A stretch of 64,000 bases of DNA from an uncultured Fluviicola sp. (lineage in GTDB: Bacteria > Bacteroidota > Bacteroidia > Flavobacteriales > Crocinitomicaceae), in assembly GCF_946478805.1 (NCBI RefSeq), contig NZ_CAMLDC010000010.1:62001-126000 (forward strand), given 5' to 3'. This document shows, in pieces, positions 50,323-59,918 of this stretch (within the stretch, counting starts at the first letter, position 1; each line of letters opens with the position of its first letter). Below the pieces are notes generated by a model. The model worked only from the letters and a program-made list of their open reading frames with translations, was not told where the DNA came from and made no database searches. The position numbers were made by a program, and so were the translations under genes.

Positions 50323-50670
50323 ATGAAAAGAATAGTACTACTTGTCACTTTTTTAATGGTTGGCGGAATCCTGTTTGCCCAGAAAACTGCAGACTCCTGT
50401 GTGATCGTCGCTCCGACAAAAATCGGGAAAGAAGGTTGTGGTGACCAACAAGTTCATGTGCAATTAACCAGCGAGTGTGCAATCCGGAATCTGGAAATCA
50501 CCATCTTCAACCGGTGGGGAGAAAAACTTCACGTTTCAAACCAATTGGACTATTCCGTATCCGGGAAGATCATAAATGAAGGTACTTACTATTATATAAT
50601 TGAAGGCACTTTTTCCAATGGGACAAAAATCAATCAAAATGGGTTCTTTATGATCTCCGTTTCACCGTAG
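50323..50670 (+). CDS. Stand-alone T9SS type B (CHU_C-like) domain protein
   Basis: A 115 aa protein: a signal peptide (VLLVTFLMVGGILFAQ) then only a CHU_C-type fold (LEITIFNRWGEKLHVSNQ ... GTYYYIIEGTFSNG ... GFFMISV). This domain normally is the sorting tail of large adhesins. Here it is alone. Confidence 0.75.
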   Translation: MKRIVLLVTFLMVGGILFAQKTADSCVIVAPTKIGKEGCGDQQVHVQLTSECAIRNLEITIFNRWGEKLHVSNQLDYSVSGKIINEGTYYYIIEGTFSNGTKINQNGFFMISVSP

Positions 50671-50763
50671 CAAACAATCATTCAATTATTGATTTGTTTC
50701 CTAAACAAAAAAAGGAGACGAATAATCGCCTCCCTTTCCATGAATAGGGTTAGTAGTTCGTTG

Positions 50764-53133
50764 TTATTCCTTCACAAATTTGATTTGTGTCACTCCATTA
50801 TTTACTGAACTGATTTTTACGAAATAAATTCCCGAACTGATATCTGAAACATCGACTACGTTATTGCTTCGCAATTCGCGGGTTGAAAGGACTTTACCAT
50901 TCATATCCATCACTTCCACCTGCATGATTTCATCCTGATTGGATGAGCTTACAACCAATTTGTCTTTTGTCGGATTCGGATAAACCGAGTATGTTGCGGT
51001 ATTTGTTTCCTCTCCAAGGTAAGAAGCAGAAGTTTTCGCAACATTCAAGGTATAACAAGTCGGACTGTTTGCGCCGTTATAACCAAAAACACGAACAGTA
51101 TAAGTTCCAACTGCCAGGTTTGAAATTGAAACATTCTCGGTCGCTGTTGAGCCTGTTCCCGATCCGATCAACGTTCCTGCACTGTTATAAATATTCAGGT
51201 CGTAGTCAACCCCACTCGGTCCCGCCAGGGCAAACTGATGTGTGCCCACAGAAGTGGTGGTGACTTTGAAATAATCCTGATCCGTGCTGGAAGAAATCGC
51301 AGAAGAAATCGGTGTTGCCAATGGAATTGCCGCAGCAGCCGAGATTGAATTATTCGGTTCGTAGGCTGTTGCACAATTGCTTACAGCTGTCGCAGTGGCA
51401 GTCAATGTATAACAAGTTGTACTGAATGCATTGTTATACCCGAACACTTTCACAGCATATGTTCCGGCAGCTTGCCCATTCAATGTTACTGATTCGGTTG
51501 CAGTCCCTCCGGCTCCTGAACCGATCTGTGTTCCGGCACTGTTGTATATCACCATGTCGAAATCTACGCCGGAAGGCCCAACCAAGTTAAATACATTGTT
51601 TGTCGTTGTGGAAGTCGTAATCTTAAAGAAATCCACATCTCCGGCAGTTGCAATCGCAGCCGAAGCAGCCGTACCGCTTGTCAAAGCAGCAGCAGCAGAC
51701 TGAGTTTCATTCGGTTCATAAGCACTTGTACATGTTTGTCCACCACCATCGGTATCGCAAGTCAGGGTAATACAACTGTTCACCCGACTTCTGATCAGGT
51801 TTCCGGGTTGAGGGCCAAAACCAAGCGTAAAGTTCATACCGACACTCACTAAATGGCAATAACTCATGATCGTTCCTCCATTCGCGGGAATAGGACCGTT
51901 ACACCCTTCAGAGTAGCCGGCTTGCGGACCACAACCATCAATCGCACCACCTGTCCAGCTGCACGCATGCGTGTGTGGTGAACCTAAATTATGACCGACT
52001 TCATGCGTCGACACATTTACAGCCCAGCTATAAGTTGGAATAGCATTTACAGTTCCACCGACTGCTCCGCAAAACCCGTGCTTGTAATATTCATTACTTC
52101 CGCACAACTGATCCAACCAGGCAACACCTCCGCCACCTGTATTCGAAAATAATGTAGCGATATTTGCCCCGAAATTCGAGCGGTTCGCCGAGAATGTATT
52201 CAAATCGTCATTGTAAGTGTCCGCCGTTGTCCAGATATAAAGTTGATTCAACTTCGATCCGATCTGCTCGTTTTCATACATCAATTTGAAATTATTGAAG
52301 ATATTCGTTATGTGATTTGTAACTGCTTGCGTACTTCCTTTTGCAGTATACAAATTGTAGCGTGTTTCCCAGAAATAAGTCACACACTTGTATGTCGCCT
52401 TTTCCATTTGCGCCAAGTCCTCCTTTTGGGAAGAAAGTCGCTCAACTGCTTCATAGTATTGTTCCAACCCTTCGGAACCGCAGGAATAAACCGGTCTATT
52501 CTTCAAATCATCGTCCGAATAAATCACATGAATTCCTGTTTTGTTTTCCGGAACCCGTATAAAACCGGCTTCGATGGTTGCATCTTCCGTTGAATTTCTG
52601 TTAATCAGAACATAAAATTCATCCTGGAAAAAACTGACTCCTACAACCGCATCCTCACCGCGAATAGTTCCCTGGTAATACAAACCGAAATTCACTCCTT
52701 TCTCCAAACCTGGGGTACTGGTTTCCAACTTGAATTCATCTGTAAAAAGATTCACCTGAACCAAATCGAGCGTTAAAACCTGGTTTTCATAAGGTAATTG
52801 AACAGATAGGATTTCTGGCCGGGTGGCAAGCAGGTTTGAAATAGAAGTGGCATTTGAATACGCAACAAAGCCCGACTTTTCAAGCGCAAGATGGGTTGTT
52901 GATTCAATTTCCTGCGGAACAGATTTGGTACGGGCGGTAGTAAAATCAAAAGCATAGATTTCGTCCATTCCCTGAAATGCGTTGTTGACACGTTTCTGAT
53001 TAATCCGTTCAAAGGATTTGCTTTCCGTGTAAATTCCCTTAGGAAGGGACACCCTCTTAAACTCCTGAGCATAAGAACCCAAGGAAACTCCAAGACACAA
53101 CAATACTGTCATTTTAAAAGTAACTTTCTTCAT
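50764..53133 (-). CDS. Secreted M12B-like zinc metalloprotease with PPC domains
   Basis: A 789 aa protein with signal peptide, propeptide (~25-245), catalytic domain (~246-455) with the reprolysin-type HEVGHNLGSPH and a MSYCH Met-turn, then two pre-peptidase C-terminal (PPC) domains (YEPNETQSAAAAL and YEPNNSISAAAAI, ~120 aa each, clearly duplicated) and a T9SS type A tail (YPNPTKDKLVVSSSN). It should be an extracellular protease fixed on the surface. Promoter-like AT-rich sequence lies upstream. Confidence 0.93.
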   Translation of the reverse strand: MKKVTFKMTVLLCLGVSLGSYAQEFKRVSLPKGIYTESKSFERINQKRVNNAFQGMDEIYAFDFTTARTKSVPQEIESTTHLALEKSGFVAYSNATSISNLLATRPEILSVQLPYENQVLTLDLVQVNLFTDEFKLETSTPGLEKGVNFGLYYQGTIRGEDAVVGVSFFQDEFYVLINRNSTEDATIEAGFIRVPENKTGIHVIYSDDDLKNRPVYSCGSEGLEQYYEAVERLSSQKEDLAQMEKATYKCVTYFWETRYNLYTAKGSTQAVTNHITNIFNNFKLMYENEQIGSKLNQLYIWTTADTYNDDLNTFSANRSNFGANIATLFSNTGGGGVAWLDQLCGSNEYYKHGFCGAVGGTVNAIPTYSWAVNVSTHEVGHNLGSPHTHACSWTGGAIDGCGPQAGYSEGCNGPIPANGGTIMSYCHLVSVGMNFTLGFGPQPGNLIRSRVNSCITLTCDTDGGGQTCTSAYEPNETQSAAAALTSGTAASAAIATAGDVDFFKITTSTTTNNVFNLVGPSGVDFDMVIYNSAGTQIGSGAGGTATESVTLNGQAAGTYAVKVFGYNNAFSTTCYTLTATATAVSNCATAYEPNNSISAAAAIPLATPISSAISSSTDQDYFKVTTTSVGTHQFALAGPSGVDYDLNIYNSAGTLIGSGTGSTATENVSISNLAVGTYTVRVFGYNGANSPTCYTLNVAKTSASYLGEETNTATYSVYPNPTKDKLVVSSSNQDEIMQVEVMDMNGKVLSTRELRSNNVVDVSDISSGIYFVKISSVNNGVTQIKFVKE

Positions 53134-53472
53134 AATTAGCTTTTTTAATGTTAGAGATGAATATTACAACCTTTTGTTTGAATTAAAACAATTATAATTG
53201 TTAAACTTTTCATTTTTAACAATTTAGAAATAAATTAACAATTTAAGTCTCGCCAATTAGATTGTTGAAAAACAAATAGTTATATATCATTACCTAATTA
53301 TCGATTTGAAAGTCAACATTCCATTAACAAAACGACAAACTAGTTCGTTGGTTTACAAATAATTAGGCATAGCTTTCTTCTTGAAATAGTTAAATTCTCA
53401 CTTATTTCAACCTTTGAGCGACTTGATTCTAGATAATTTGGTATATTCGAAATTCAACAAAAGTCTACTACT
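53134..53472. other. AT-rich intergenic region between divergent genes
   Basis: Lies between the divergent protease gene and the T9SS gene. It is very AT-rich and likely holds promoters for both; I see no clear repeat or gene in it. Confidence 0.5.
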
Positions 53473-53943
53473 ATGGAACAAAAACTCCTGTCACTTATTT
53501 TATTTGGCAACCTTTGTTTTTATTCATTTTCTCAACAGAACACGACTGCTTCCGGAGGAAATGCAACAGGAAGCGGGGGTTCCGTCAGTTACTCAATCGG
53601 TCAAGTCGATTACATCAACAGTTCTGCCTCAACTGGGAATTTCAACCAAGGTGTCCAACAAGTTTATGAAATTGGAGCTACATCCGGGATAAGTGAATTG
53701 TCGTCCCTGATTACCGCGCTTTTCCCTAACCCGACAAGTGGTGTGCTTAGTTTGGAAATCAGTCCATCCGATGAAGAACTAAGTTATCAACTGGTCGATT
53801 TAGCCGGCCGGGTTCTAACCTCATCTAACATTCAGGTTGCTCAAACCAGTATCGATCTAAGCTCTTTCGCCTCCGGAGAATATCTTCTGAATATCTCTTC
53901 GAAAAACACCTGCATTAAAACCATCAAAATTGTAAAACACTAA
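53473..53943 (+). CDS. Small T9SS cargo protein
   Basis: A 156 aa protein: signal peptide, a Gly/Ser-rich motif (ASGGNATGSGGSVSYSIGQVDY), and a C-terminal T9SS type A domain (FPNPTSGVLSLEIS ... GEYLLNI). This family is typical for Flavobacteriales, often before large fibre-like genes. It lies 2 bp before the next gene. Confidence 0.8.
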   Translation: MEQKLLSLILFGNLCFYSFSQQNTTASGGNATGSGGSVSYSIGQVDYINSSASTGNFNQGVQQVYEIGATSGISELSSLITALFPNPTSGVLSLEISPSDEELSYQLVDLAGRVLTSSNIQVAQTSIDLSSFASGEYLLNISSKNTCIKTIKIVKH

Positions 53944-53945
53944 TT

Positions 53946-55574
53946 ATGAAAAAACTTATTGCTACAACATCTTTCGCTCTTTTAGGTTTATTGACTTTTG
54001 CTCAGGCTCCTCAAAAAATGACCTATCAATCCGTTATTCGAAATAATTCCAACGCGCTTATTTCCAATACCTCTGTCGGAGTACAAATTTCCATTCTCAC
54101 AGGTTCTCCATCCGGAACTGCTGTTTACATCGAACGCCACACAACAACGACAAATATCAATGGTTTAGCAACCTTACAGATCGGCTCAGGAACTCCTGTT
54201 TCGGGATCATTCAGCGGAATCGACTGGTCAACCGGAAATTACTATGTAAAAACAGAAACTGACCCTGCCGGTGGAACGGTTTACAGTATTAGCGGGACTT
54301 CACAATTATTGAGCGTTCCTTATGCATTATATGCTGAAGAATCCGGAAGCGGAAGTTCATTCAGCGGTGATTACAACGATTTGACAAATGCTCCCACCAA
54401 CGTTAGTTCATTTACAAATGACGCCGGTTATATTACCAATCCGAATGACGCGGATGCAAATCCCGCCAACGAGATCCAAACCTTATCTATTGCCGGGCAA
54501 AATCTTTCGATCAGCGGGGGAAATACAATAACGCTTCCTGCAGGAGGAGGCGTAACCTTGGACGGTGCATACGATCAAGGTGGCGCGGGAGTAGGGAGAA
54601 CCATTACTGCAGATTCCGGGCCGGTACAGATCAACGGATCGGGAACGAACACCGCAGCATTGGGAATTCTTTTCACCGGAACCGGTAATTCAATCAATGC
54701 AGTTAACAACAATGCCTCGAATACATTTTCCGTTGTCCAGGCAGTTACAAACAGTACCGTTGTAAACAATTCGGCTATTTTCGGACAAAGTTCAGGTGCT
54801 GCAGGAGCTTTATCAGGAGAAGTTACCGCAGCGGCGACAGCAGCTGTAGCTGTTCGTGGAAACAACCTGAGAACAACTGGCGGAATCGGTGTCGAAGGTG
54901 TCGGTTACAACGGGGTTTCCGGTCAAACAAATTACCGCGACGGTTACGGAGTATTTGGTCAGAATTTCGATCTGACAGGACCCTTAACATCCAATTCAGT
55001 CGGTGTCGGCGGTGTTGGTTACATTGGTGTGCTTGGTCAGTCAATCGATCCTGCAAATGGTGGTGGAATTGCTTCTTTGGACAATATCATTGCATTGGGA
55101 GATTTAACGGTTTCCGGAACGAAAAACTTCCGTATCGATCATCCGCAGGATCCAGAGAACAAGTATCTGAACCACTTTTCTATTGAATCCAATGAAGTGT
55201 TGAATATTTATCGTGGTACGGTGGCATTTGACCAAAACGGAAAAGCAGTTGTCCAGCTTCCTGACTGGTTCGATGCAGTAAATAAAAATGCATCATACCA
55301 ACTGACTCCAATCGGAGGATATGCACCTATTTTTATAGCAGAAAAAATCAAAGATGGCCGATTTGTTATTGCAGGTGGAGCGCAAGGAATGGAAGTTTCC
55401 TGGGCTGTTTATGCAGAACGAAACGATCCTTATTTGCAACAACATCCGGAAGCAAGACAAGTTGAAGAATTGAAATCGGATCGGGAGGCAGGAAAATACT
55501 TACGTCCGGATCTGTACGGAAAACCTGCTGAACAAGGAATCCTGGTTGCTCCATCAATCAAAGAAAACAAATAG
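53946..55574 (+). CDS. Secreted fibre-like protein
   Basis: A 542 aa protein with a signal peptide and the family start APQKMTYQSVIRNNSNALISNTSVGVQISIL, followed by beta-rich, Asn/Gly/Thr-rich sequence resembling tail-fibre or adhesin repeats, and a C-terminal domain starting near NFRIDHPQDPENKYLNHFS (a peptidase S74-like or structural end). No T9SS tail visible. The preceding small T9SS gene is probably in the same operon. Confidence 0.7.
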   Translation: MKKLIATTSFALLGLLTFAQAPQKMTYQSVIRNNSNALISNTSVGVQISILTGSPSGTAVYIERHTTTTNINGLATLQIGSGTPVSGSFSGIDWSTGNYYVKTETDPAGGTVYSISGTSQLLSVPYALYAEESGSGSSFSGDYNDLTNAPTNVSSFTNDAGYITNPNDADANPANEIQTLSIAGQNLSISGGNTITLPAGGGVTLDGAYDQGGAGVGRTITADSGPVQINGSGTNTAALGILFTGTGNSINAVNNNASNTFSVVQAVTNSTVVNNSAIFGQSSGAAGALSGEVTAAATAAVAVRGNNLRTTGGIGVEGVGYNGVSGQTNYRDGYGVFGQNFDLTGPLTSNSVGVGGVGYIGVLGQSIDPANGGGIASLDNIIALGDLTVSGTKNFRIDHPQDPENKYLNHFSIESNEVLNIYRGTVAFDQNGKAVVQLPDWFDAVNKNASYQLTPIGGYAPIFIAEKIKDGRFVIAGGAQGMEVSWAVYAERNDPYLQQHPEARQVEELKSDREAGKYLRPDLYGKPAEQGILVAPSIKENK

Positions 55575-55595
55575 AATATAACTAGTGGATCCTAT

Positions 55596-55634
55596 GCTGA
55601 CATTCCGGATCAGAATTAGAACCGGGATGTCAGC
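55596..55634 (+). terminator. Possible terminator
   Basis: GCTGACATTCCGG and CCGGGATGTCAGC form a long stem (one mismatch), but the T run is weak. Confidence 0.55.
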
Positions 55635-55737
55635 TATTCCACAAATCACCTCGCTCCAATCCATAAAACACCAACCGGTTTCAAATCTTTCGTGCTAATT
55701 CAACTAAAATTCCGACCTTTAAATAAATTCAGAAGGA

Positions 55738-56526
55738 ATGGATACATTTTTTAGTTTTTGGCCCAAAATTGCTTATTACATTTCACTTCGTTATTTGTTG
55801 ATTGCCGGCGGAGCATATTTCCTCTTCTACATCCTGTTCCGAAACCAGTTCTTCCAGCGAAAAATCCAATTGGTTTTCCCAAAGAATAAACGCGTGTTAA
55901 TGGAAGTGGTCTATTCCATGCAAACCACTATACTGTTTGCGACTGTTTTCTTTTTAGTAGTCATCCTCTTACGTCCGTACACCAATCTTTATAAGGAAAT
56001 CGATCAATACGGAATCATCTATTACCTATTCACCATTCCGGTGATGTTCGTGATTCACGACACGTATTTTTACTGGATGCACCGGACAATCCATCATCCG
56101 AAATTATTCAAACACATCCATTTCGTACACCATCAGTCGACCAATCCGACTCCTCTTGCAGCCTATTCCTTTCACTTCTCGGAAAGTATCCTGGAGACAC
56201 TCATCATTCCTATCATTGCATTTACTATCCCGGTTCACAGCAGCGCTTTGGTCATTTTTTTGTTGGGACAATTCATCATCAATGTTTACGGTCATTTGGG
56301 ATTTGAACTGTTCCCTCCGAAATTTCAAAAAACATGGATTGGGAGATGGATCAATACGTCCGTAGCTCACAACCAACACCACAAATACTTTCAAGGAAAT
56401 TACGGCTTGTATTTTTTGTTCTGGGACCGTTGGATGGGAACCTTACGAACAGATTACGATGAAGCCTTCGACGAAGTAAAAAACAGGAAAGAAGTTATTC
56501 ATGGAGAATTACAAGGAAATAAATAA
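55738..56526 (+). CDS. Fatty acid hydroxylase/sterol desaturase family
   Basis: A 262 aa integral membrane protein with the His-box motifs of the di-iron fatty acid hydroxylase superfamily: HDTYFYWMHRTIHH, HFVHHQS and HNQHH, and several TM helices. The substrate (fatty acid, sterol, carotenoid) cannot be told. It overlaps the methyltransferase gene by 26 bp. Confidence 0.9.
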   Translation: MDTFFSFWPKIAYYISLRYLLIAGGAYFLFYILFRNQFFQRKIQLVFPKNKRVLMEVVYSMQTTILFATVFFLVVILLRPYTNLYKEIDQYGIIYYLFTIPVMFVIHDTYFYWMHRTIHHPKLFKHIHFVHHQSTNPTPLAAYSFHFSESILETLIIPIIAFTIPVHSSALVIFLLGQFIINVYGHLGFELFPPKFQKTWIGRWINTSVAHNQHHKYFQGNYGLYFLFWDRWMGTLRTDYDEAFDEVKNRKEVIHGELQGNK

Positions 56527-57295
56527 GCAACAATGGAATGATCGTGTGAAACCACACGTGGAATCGGAGTTTTACGACCTGCAAGGCTTTTTGGCTGGGA
56601 AAAGTTCGTTAAATGAAACAGAACTGGAACTGTTGGGAGACATTTCGGGGAAACATATCCTGCATCTCCAATGTCATTTCGGACAGGATACCATTTCCTT
56701 TGCCCGGATGGGCGCCAGTGTTGTCGGTGCGGACCTTTCAGACAAAGCAATTGACAAGGCACGCGAATTGGCCGCAAGAACCGGAGCAGATGCTACTTTT
56801 GTCTGTTGCGATCTGTATGATCTTCCTCAACACTTGGATGGTCAATTCGATATCGTTTTTACTTCTTATGGGACGATCGGTTGGTTGCCTGACCTGGACA
56901 AATGGGCTTCGATAATCAACCATTTTCTAAAACCGGGCGGAAAATTCGTTTTTGTTGAATTTCATCCGGTTGTCTGGATGTTTGACGATGACTTCCAAAA
57001 AATAGGCTACCGTTATTTCAAATCGGACCCGATTGTGGAAACTTCGAGCGGAACATATGCCGACCGGGATGCTGCGATTGAAACAACGTCCGTTACCTGG
57101 AATCATGGGATGAGTGAAGTAATTACCAGTTTACTCAAACAAGGCATCCGATTGCAAGACCTGCAGGAATATGATTTTTCAAATTACAACTGCTTTTCGC
57201 ATACGGAAGAATTCGCGCCCGGAAAATACCGCATCAAGCACCTGGGGAACTTCATCCCGATGATGTACTCGATTGTTGGAACAAAAAACTTTTAA
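56501..57295 (+). CDS. SAM-dependent methyltransferase, class I
   Basis: A 264 aa enzyme with a SAM-binding region (ILHLQCHFGQDTISFARMGASVVGAD-like, motif I LQCHFGQD, acidic loop GADLS) and DIVFTSYGTIGWL. Family members modify small molecules. Substrate unknown. Overlap with the hydroxylase gene suggests joint work on a lipid or pigment. Confidence 0.85.
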   Translation: MENYKEINKQQWNDRVKPHVESEFYDLQGFLAGKSSLNETELELLGDISGKHILHLQCHFGQDTISFARMGASVVGADLSDKAIDKARELAARTGADATFVCCDLYDLPQHLDGQFDIVFTSYGTIGWLPDLDKWASIINHFLKPGGKFVFVEFHPVVWMFDDDFQKIGYRYFKSDPIVETSSGTYADRDAAIETTSVTWNHGMSEVITSLLKQGIRLQDLQEYDFSNYNCFSHTEEFAPGKYRIKHLGNFIPMMYSIVGTKNF

Positions 57296-57298
57296 ACT

Positions 57299-58060
57299 AT
57301 GGAAATCATTATCAAAATTGTAATCGGAATTGTCGCTCTTTTTCACCTCTATGTCATGTGGCTGGAAATGTTTGCGTGGACGACTAAAGGTCCTAAAACT
57401 TTCAAGAATTTCGAAAAGGAATTGTTCCCGAAAACGAAATCGTTGGCCGCCAATCAAGGATTGTACAACGGTTTTTTAGCCGCAGGTTTGATCTGGACAT
57501 TTTTCATCTGTAATCCCGAATGGCGGTTCAATGTCAGTTTGTTCTTCCTGATCTGTGTCAGTGTAGCCGGAATCTACGGTGCATTGACAGCAGATAAGAA
57601 AATCTTCTTCGTTCAGGCTTTGCCCGCTTTGGTCGGAATAATTTTACTTGTATTCACCACAGGGATGAATGATGTTATTCAAAAAAAGGAAAACTTTCAA
57701 TTCTACACATTTTCTTGGCGAAACCCTTCTGACACAATTTGGCTGGAAAGTATTTATAAACACAATGAGAATGATACGTTGCTTTACTCTCACTCTTTTA
57801 AATCCGGAAAAAAGACCAATTATATAGATATCTACTGTTCTATCCAACCTGCTATCGATGAACCGATTCGCTATGAACTAAGGGGACTCGGTATTATTTA
57901 TTCGGAAGGATTGGTTAAGAACTATATCTCTTCAACAAACGATAGTATAAATAAAATCATTGACGCAGGGTTGAAAGAGATTTTAATAAAAGAATCCTTT
58001 CTTTCTTCAAAAATTTTCCCTCAAGAAAAGACTATACAATTTATTGAACCGGGAAATTAG
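57299..58060 (+). CDS. DUF1304 membrane protein with C-terminal extension, copy 1
   Basis: A 253 aa protein. Residues 1-115 form a DUF1304-type four-helix membrane domain (FHLYVMWLEMFAWTTKG ... LAANQGLYNGFLAAGL). The remaining ~135 residues are a polar domain. It starts 3 bp after the methyltransferase gene. Its N-terminal half is nearly identical to that of the next gene. Function unknown. Confidence 0.8.
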   Translation: MEIIIKIVIGIVALFHLYVMWLEMFAWTTKGPKTFKNFEKELFPKTKSLAANQGLYNGFLAAGLIWTFFICNPEWRFNVSLFFLICVSVAGIYGALTADKKIFFVQALPALVGIILLVFTTGMNDVIQKKENFQFYTFSWRNPSDTIWLESIYKHNENDTLLYSHSFKSGKKTNYIDIYCSIQPAIDEPIRYELRGLGIIYSEGLVKNYISSTNDSINKIIDAGLKEILIKESFLSSKIFPQEKTIQFIEPGN

Positions 58061-58088
58061 AATGAAAAACCCTTTAAACTTTTAAACT

Positions 58089-58913
58089 ATGGAAATCGCA
58101 ATCAAAATTGTAATCGGAATTGTCGCTCTTTTTCACCTCTATGTCATGTGGTTGGAAATGTTTGCGTGGACGACTAAAGGTCCTAAAACTTTTAAGAATT
58201 TCGAGAAGGAATTGTTCCCGAAAACGAAATCATTGGCTGCAAATCAAGGATTGTACAATGGATTTTTAGCCGCAGGTTTGATCTGGACATTTTTCATTTG
58301 TAATCCGGAATGGCGATTCAATGTCAGTTTGTTCTTCCTGATTTGTGTCAGTGTTGCCGGAATCTATGGTGCATTGACAGCAGATAAGAAAATCTTCTTC
58401 GTTCAGGCTTTGCCCGCTTTGGTCGGAATTGGATTGCTGATATTTTCCCATAAGACCTGTGACATGAAATGTGAAAAGAGATGCGAAGAAAGATGTGACG
58501 TAAAAAAAGAAAAGACAGCTTACTATCTTTTACCAAATGATGCAAGACACCAAATAGACACGGTGACTGCATCAGAAATCCTCAAAAGGAATGACAAGGA
58601 CTCATTGATTGGAATCGGTTTTATTGACGATGCAAATGGCAAGGGAATCGGGGTTTCTCTTTTCACGAATGAGAATCACGCTCTTATCGACGGCAGCGAG
58701 ACCACTGGTTACGTTGAAGGTATCGGAAAAGTTTACAGCCATTCGATTACCTGGAGAAATTTCAACGTTCTTCAAACAAACAACGACAGTATCAATCAAA
58801 TCATTGCTTTGGGCCTGGCAAGATTGATCTCGTTGGAGACAGAAAACAGGATAAAAAATCCGCAGATTCCTCCTACGGAAAAGACAATTGCTTTCACCCC
58901 ATCCATTAATTAA
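58089..58913 (+). CDS. DUF1304 membrane protein with C-terminal extension, copy 2
   Basis: A 274 aa paralogue of the previous gene. Residues 1-115 are almost the same, but the C-terminal part differs, starting with a Cys/Lys-rich stretch (CDMKCEKRCEERCDVKKEK). A weak match at the end (NDSINQIIALGL against NDSINKIIDAGL; EKTIAF against EKTIQF) shows that the tails share an origin. Probably a tandem duplicate. Confidence 0.8.
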   Translation: MEIAIKIVIGIVALFHLYVMWLEMFAWTTKGPKTFKNFEKELFPKTKSLAANQGLYNGFLAAGLIWTFFICNPEWRFNVSLFFLICVSVAGIYGALTADKKIFFVQALPALVGIGLLIFSHKTCDMKCEKRCEERCDVKKEKTAYYLLPNDARHQIDTVTASEILKRNDKDSLIGIGFIDDANGKGIGVSLFTNENHALIDGSETTGYVEGIGKVYSHSITWRNFNVLQTNNDSINQIIALGLARLISLETENRIKNPQIPPTEKTIAFTPSIN

Positions 58914-58927
58914 TATTCCAATCTTCC

Positions 58928-59392
58928 TCATCGTGTTACCCATAATTTTGACCACGAGGCACACGAAGAGCACGAAGAAAAATTTATTGAGCTATATTTT
59001 CCCTTCAGAGTGAAACGCTTTACACCGTTTCTTAAGAGTTTTTCATTAAAATTGATAAGATAACCAAACTCTTTCTTCGCCAATTTCATATAAGTTAAAA
59101 TCTGAGCTTGATGAACAGGTGCTAAGAAATCTACGGATTTCAATTCTACAATTATTTCCCGTTCAACGAATAAATCCAATCTTAATCCAGAATCAATTAT
59201 TATATCATCATATTTAATTGGTAGAGACTTCTGTCTTTCTACCAAAAGTCCTCTTTTTGTCAGTTCATGTAATAGGCAAGTTTCATAAACAGATTCCAAC
59301 AAACCAGGACCTAACGTTGTGTGAACTTTCAAAGCCGATTGATAGATGATTTTCATCCATTCTTCTTGTTTTTCGTAGTTTTCTGAATTCAT
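58928..59392 (-). CDS. GxxExxY protein
   Basis: A 154 aa protein with the GPGLLESVYE signature and LDLFVEREIIVELKSVD, the PD-(D/E)XK-like acidic core (D, E, ELK). GxxExxY proteins are widespread nuclease-fold proteins of unknown function and have been linked to mobility. The last residues (SSCSSCASWSKLWVTR) are encoded by the left inverted repeat, so the gene runs to the element's edge. Confidence 0.8.
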   Translation of the reverse strand: MNSENYEKQEEWMKIIYQSALKVHTTLGPGLLESVYETCLLHELTKRGLLVERQKSLPIKYDDIIIDSGLRLDLFVEREIIVELKSVDFLAPVHQAQILTYMKLAKKEFGYLINFNEKLLRNGVKRFTLKGKYSSINFSSCSSCASWSKLWVTR

Positions 59393-59481
59393 TGATAATG
59401 CTTTTCTTATATAAGTTAAGAAAAAACATCACTTTATCCTACATAAAAAACTTTGTGATCTTCGTGTGCCTCGTGGTCAAA
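58947..59481. mobile_element. GxxExxY gene between 22 bp inverted repeats
   Basis: TTTGACCACGAGGCACACGA (first 20 of the 22 bp) at 58947 has its exact complement ending at 59481; the weaker match extends inward about 12 more bp. The enclosed gene nearly fills the 535 bp. The right end lies 4 bp from the aroQ stop. Likely a small mobile or REP-associated unit. Confidence 0.6.
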
Positions 59482-59484
59482 GAA

Positions 59485-59916
59485 TCAATAGCCGATTTTC
59501 CCGCGTCGATTCCATTCAAACCATTCCAAACCCAAACGGTATCCATCCATTCCGAAGCCCATGATCGAACCTGCACAGACAGACGTAATGAATGAATTGT
59601 GGCGGAATTCTTCCCGTTGAGCCAAATTGCTGATATGTACTTCCACCACCGGAATCTGAATCCCTGAAATCGCATCGCGGATCGCAACACTGGTATGAGA
59701 ATATCCACCGGCATTGAGAATGATGCCATCGTGTTTTGATTCATGAAGTGCATTAATCAATTCGCCTTCCACATTACTCTGGAAATAATCGATCTCTCCG
59801 GGGAAAAGCTTCTTCAGATCTTCCAAAACATGTAAAAAAGTGCGATTTCCGTAAATTTCAGGCTCTCGTGTTCCTAAAAGATTTAAATTCGGGCCATTGA
59901 GAATTAGAATATGCAT
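59485..59916 (-). CDS. aroQ: 3-dehydroquinate dehydratase type II
   Basis: A 143 aa enzyme of the shikimate pathway that removes water from 3-dehydroquinate. It has the full signature: [19 protein letters not shown] at the start (catalytic Tyr in EIYG), the flexible lid, [16 protein letters not shown] and the VHISN motif followed by REEFRHNS. Full length. It is divergent from xerD, with 2 bp between start codons. Confidence 0.95.
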   Translation of the reverse strand: MHILILNGPNLNLLGTREPEIYGNRTFLHVLEDLKKLFPGEIDYFQSNVEGELINALHESKHDGIILNAGGYSHTSVAIRDAISGIQIPVVEVHISNLAQREEFRHNSFITSVCAGSIMGFGMDGYRLGLEWFEWNRRGKIGY

Positions 59917-59918
59917 AA

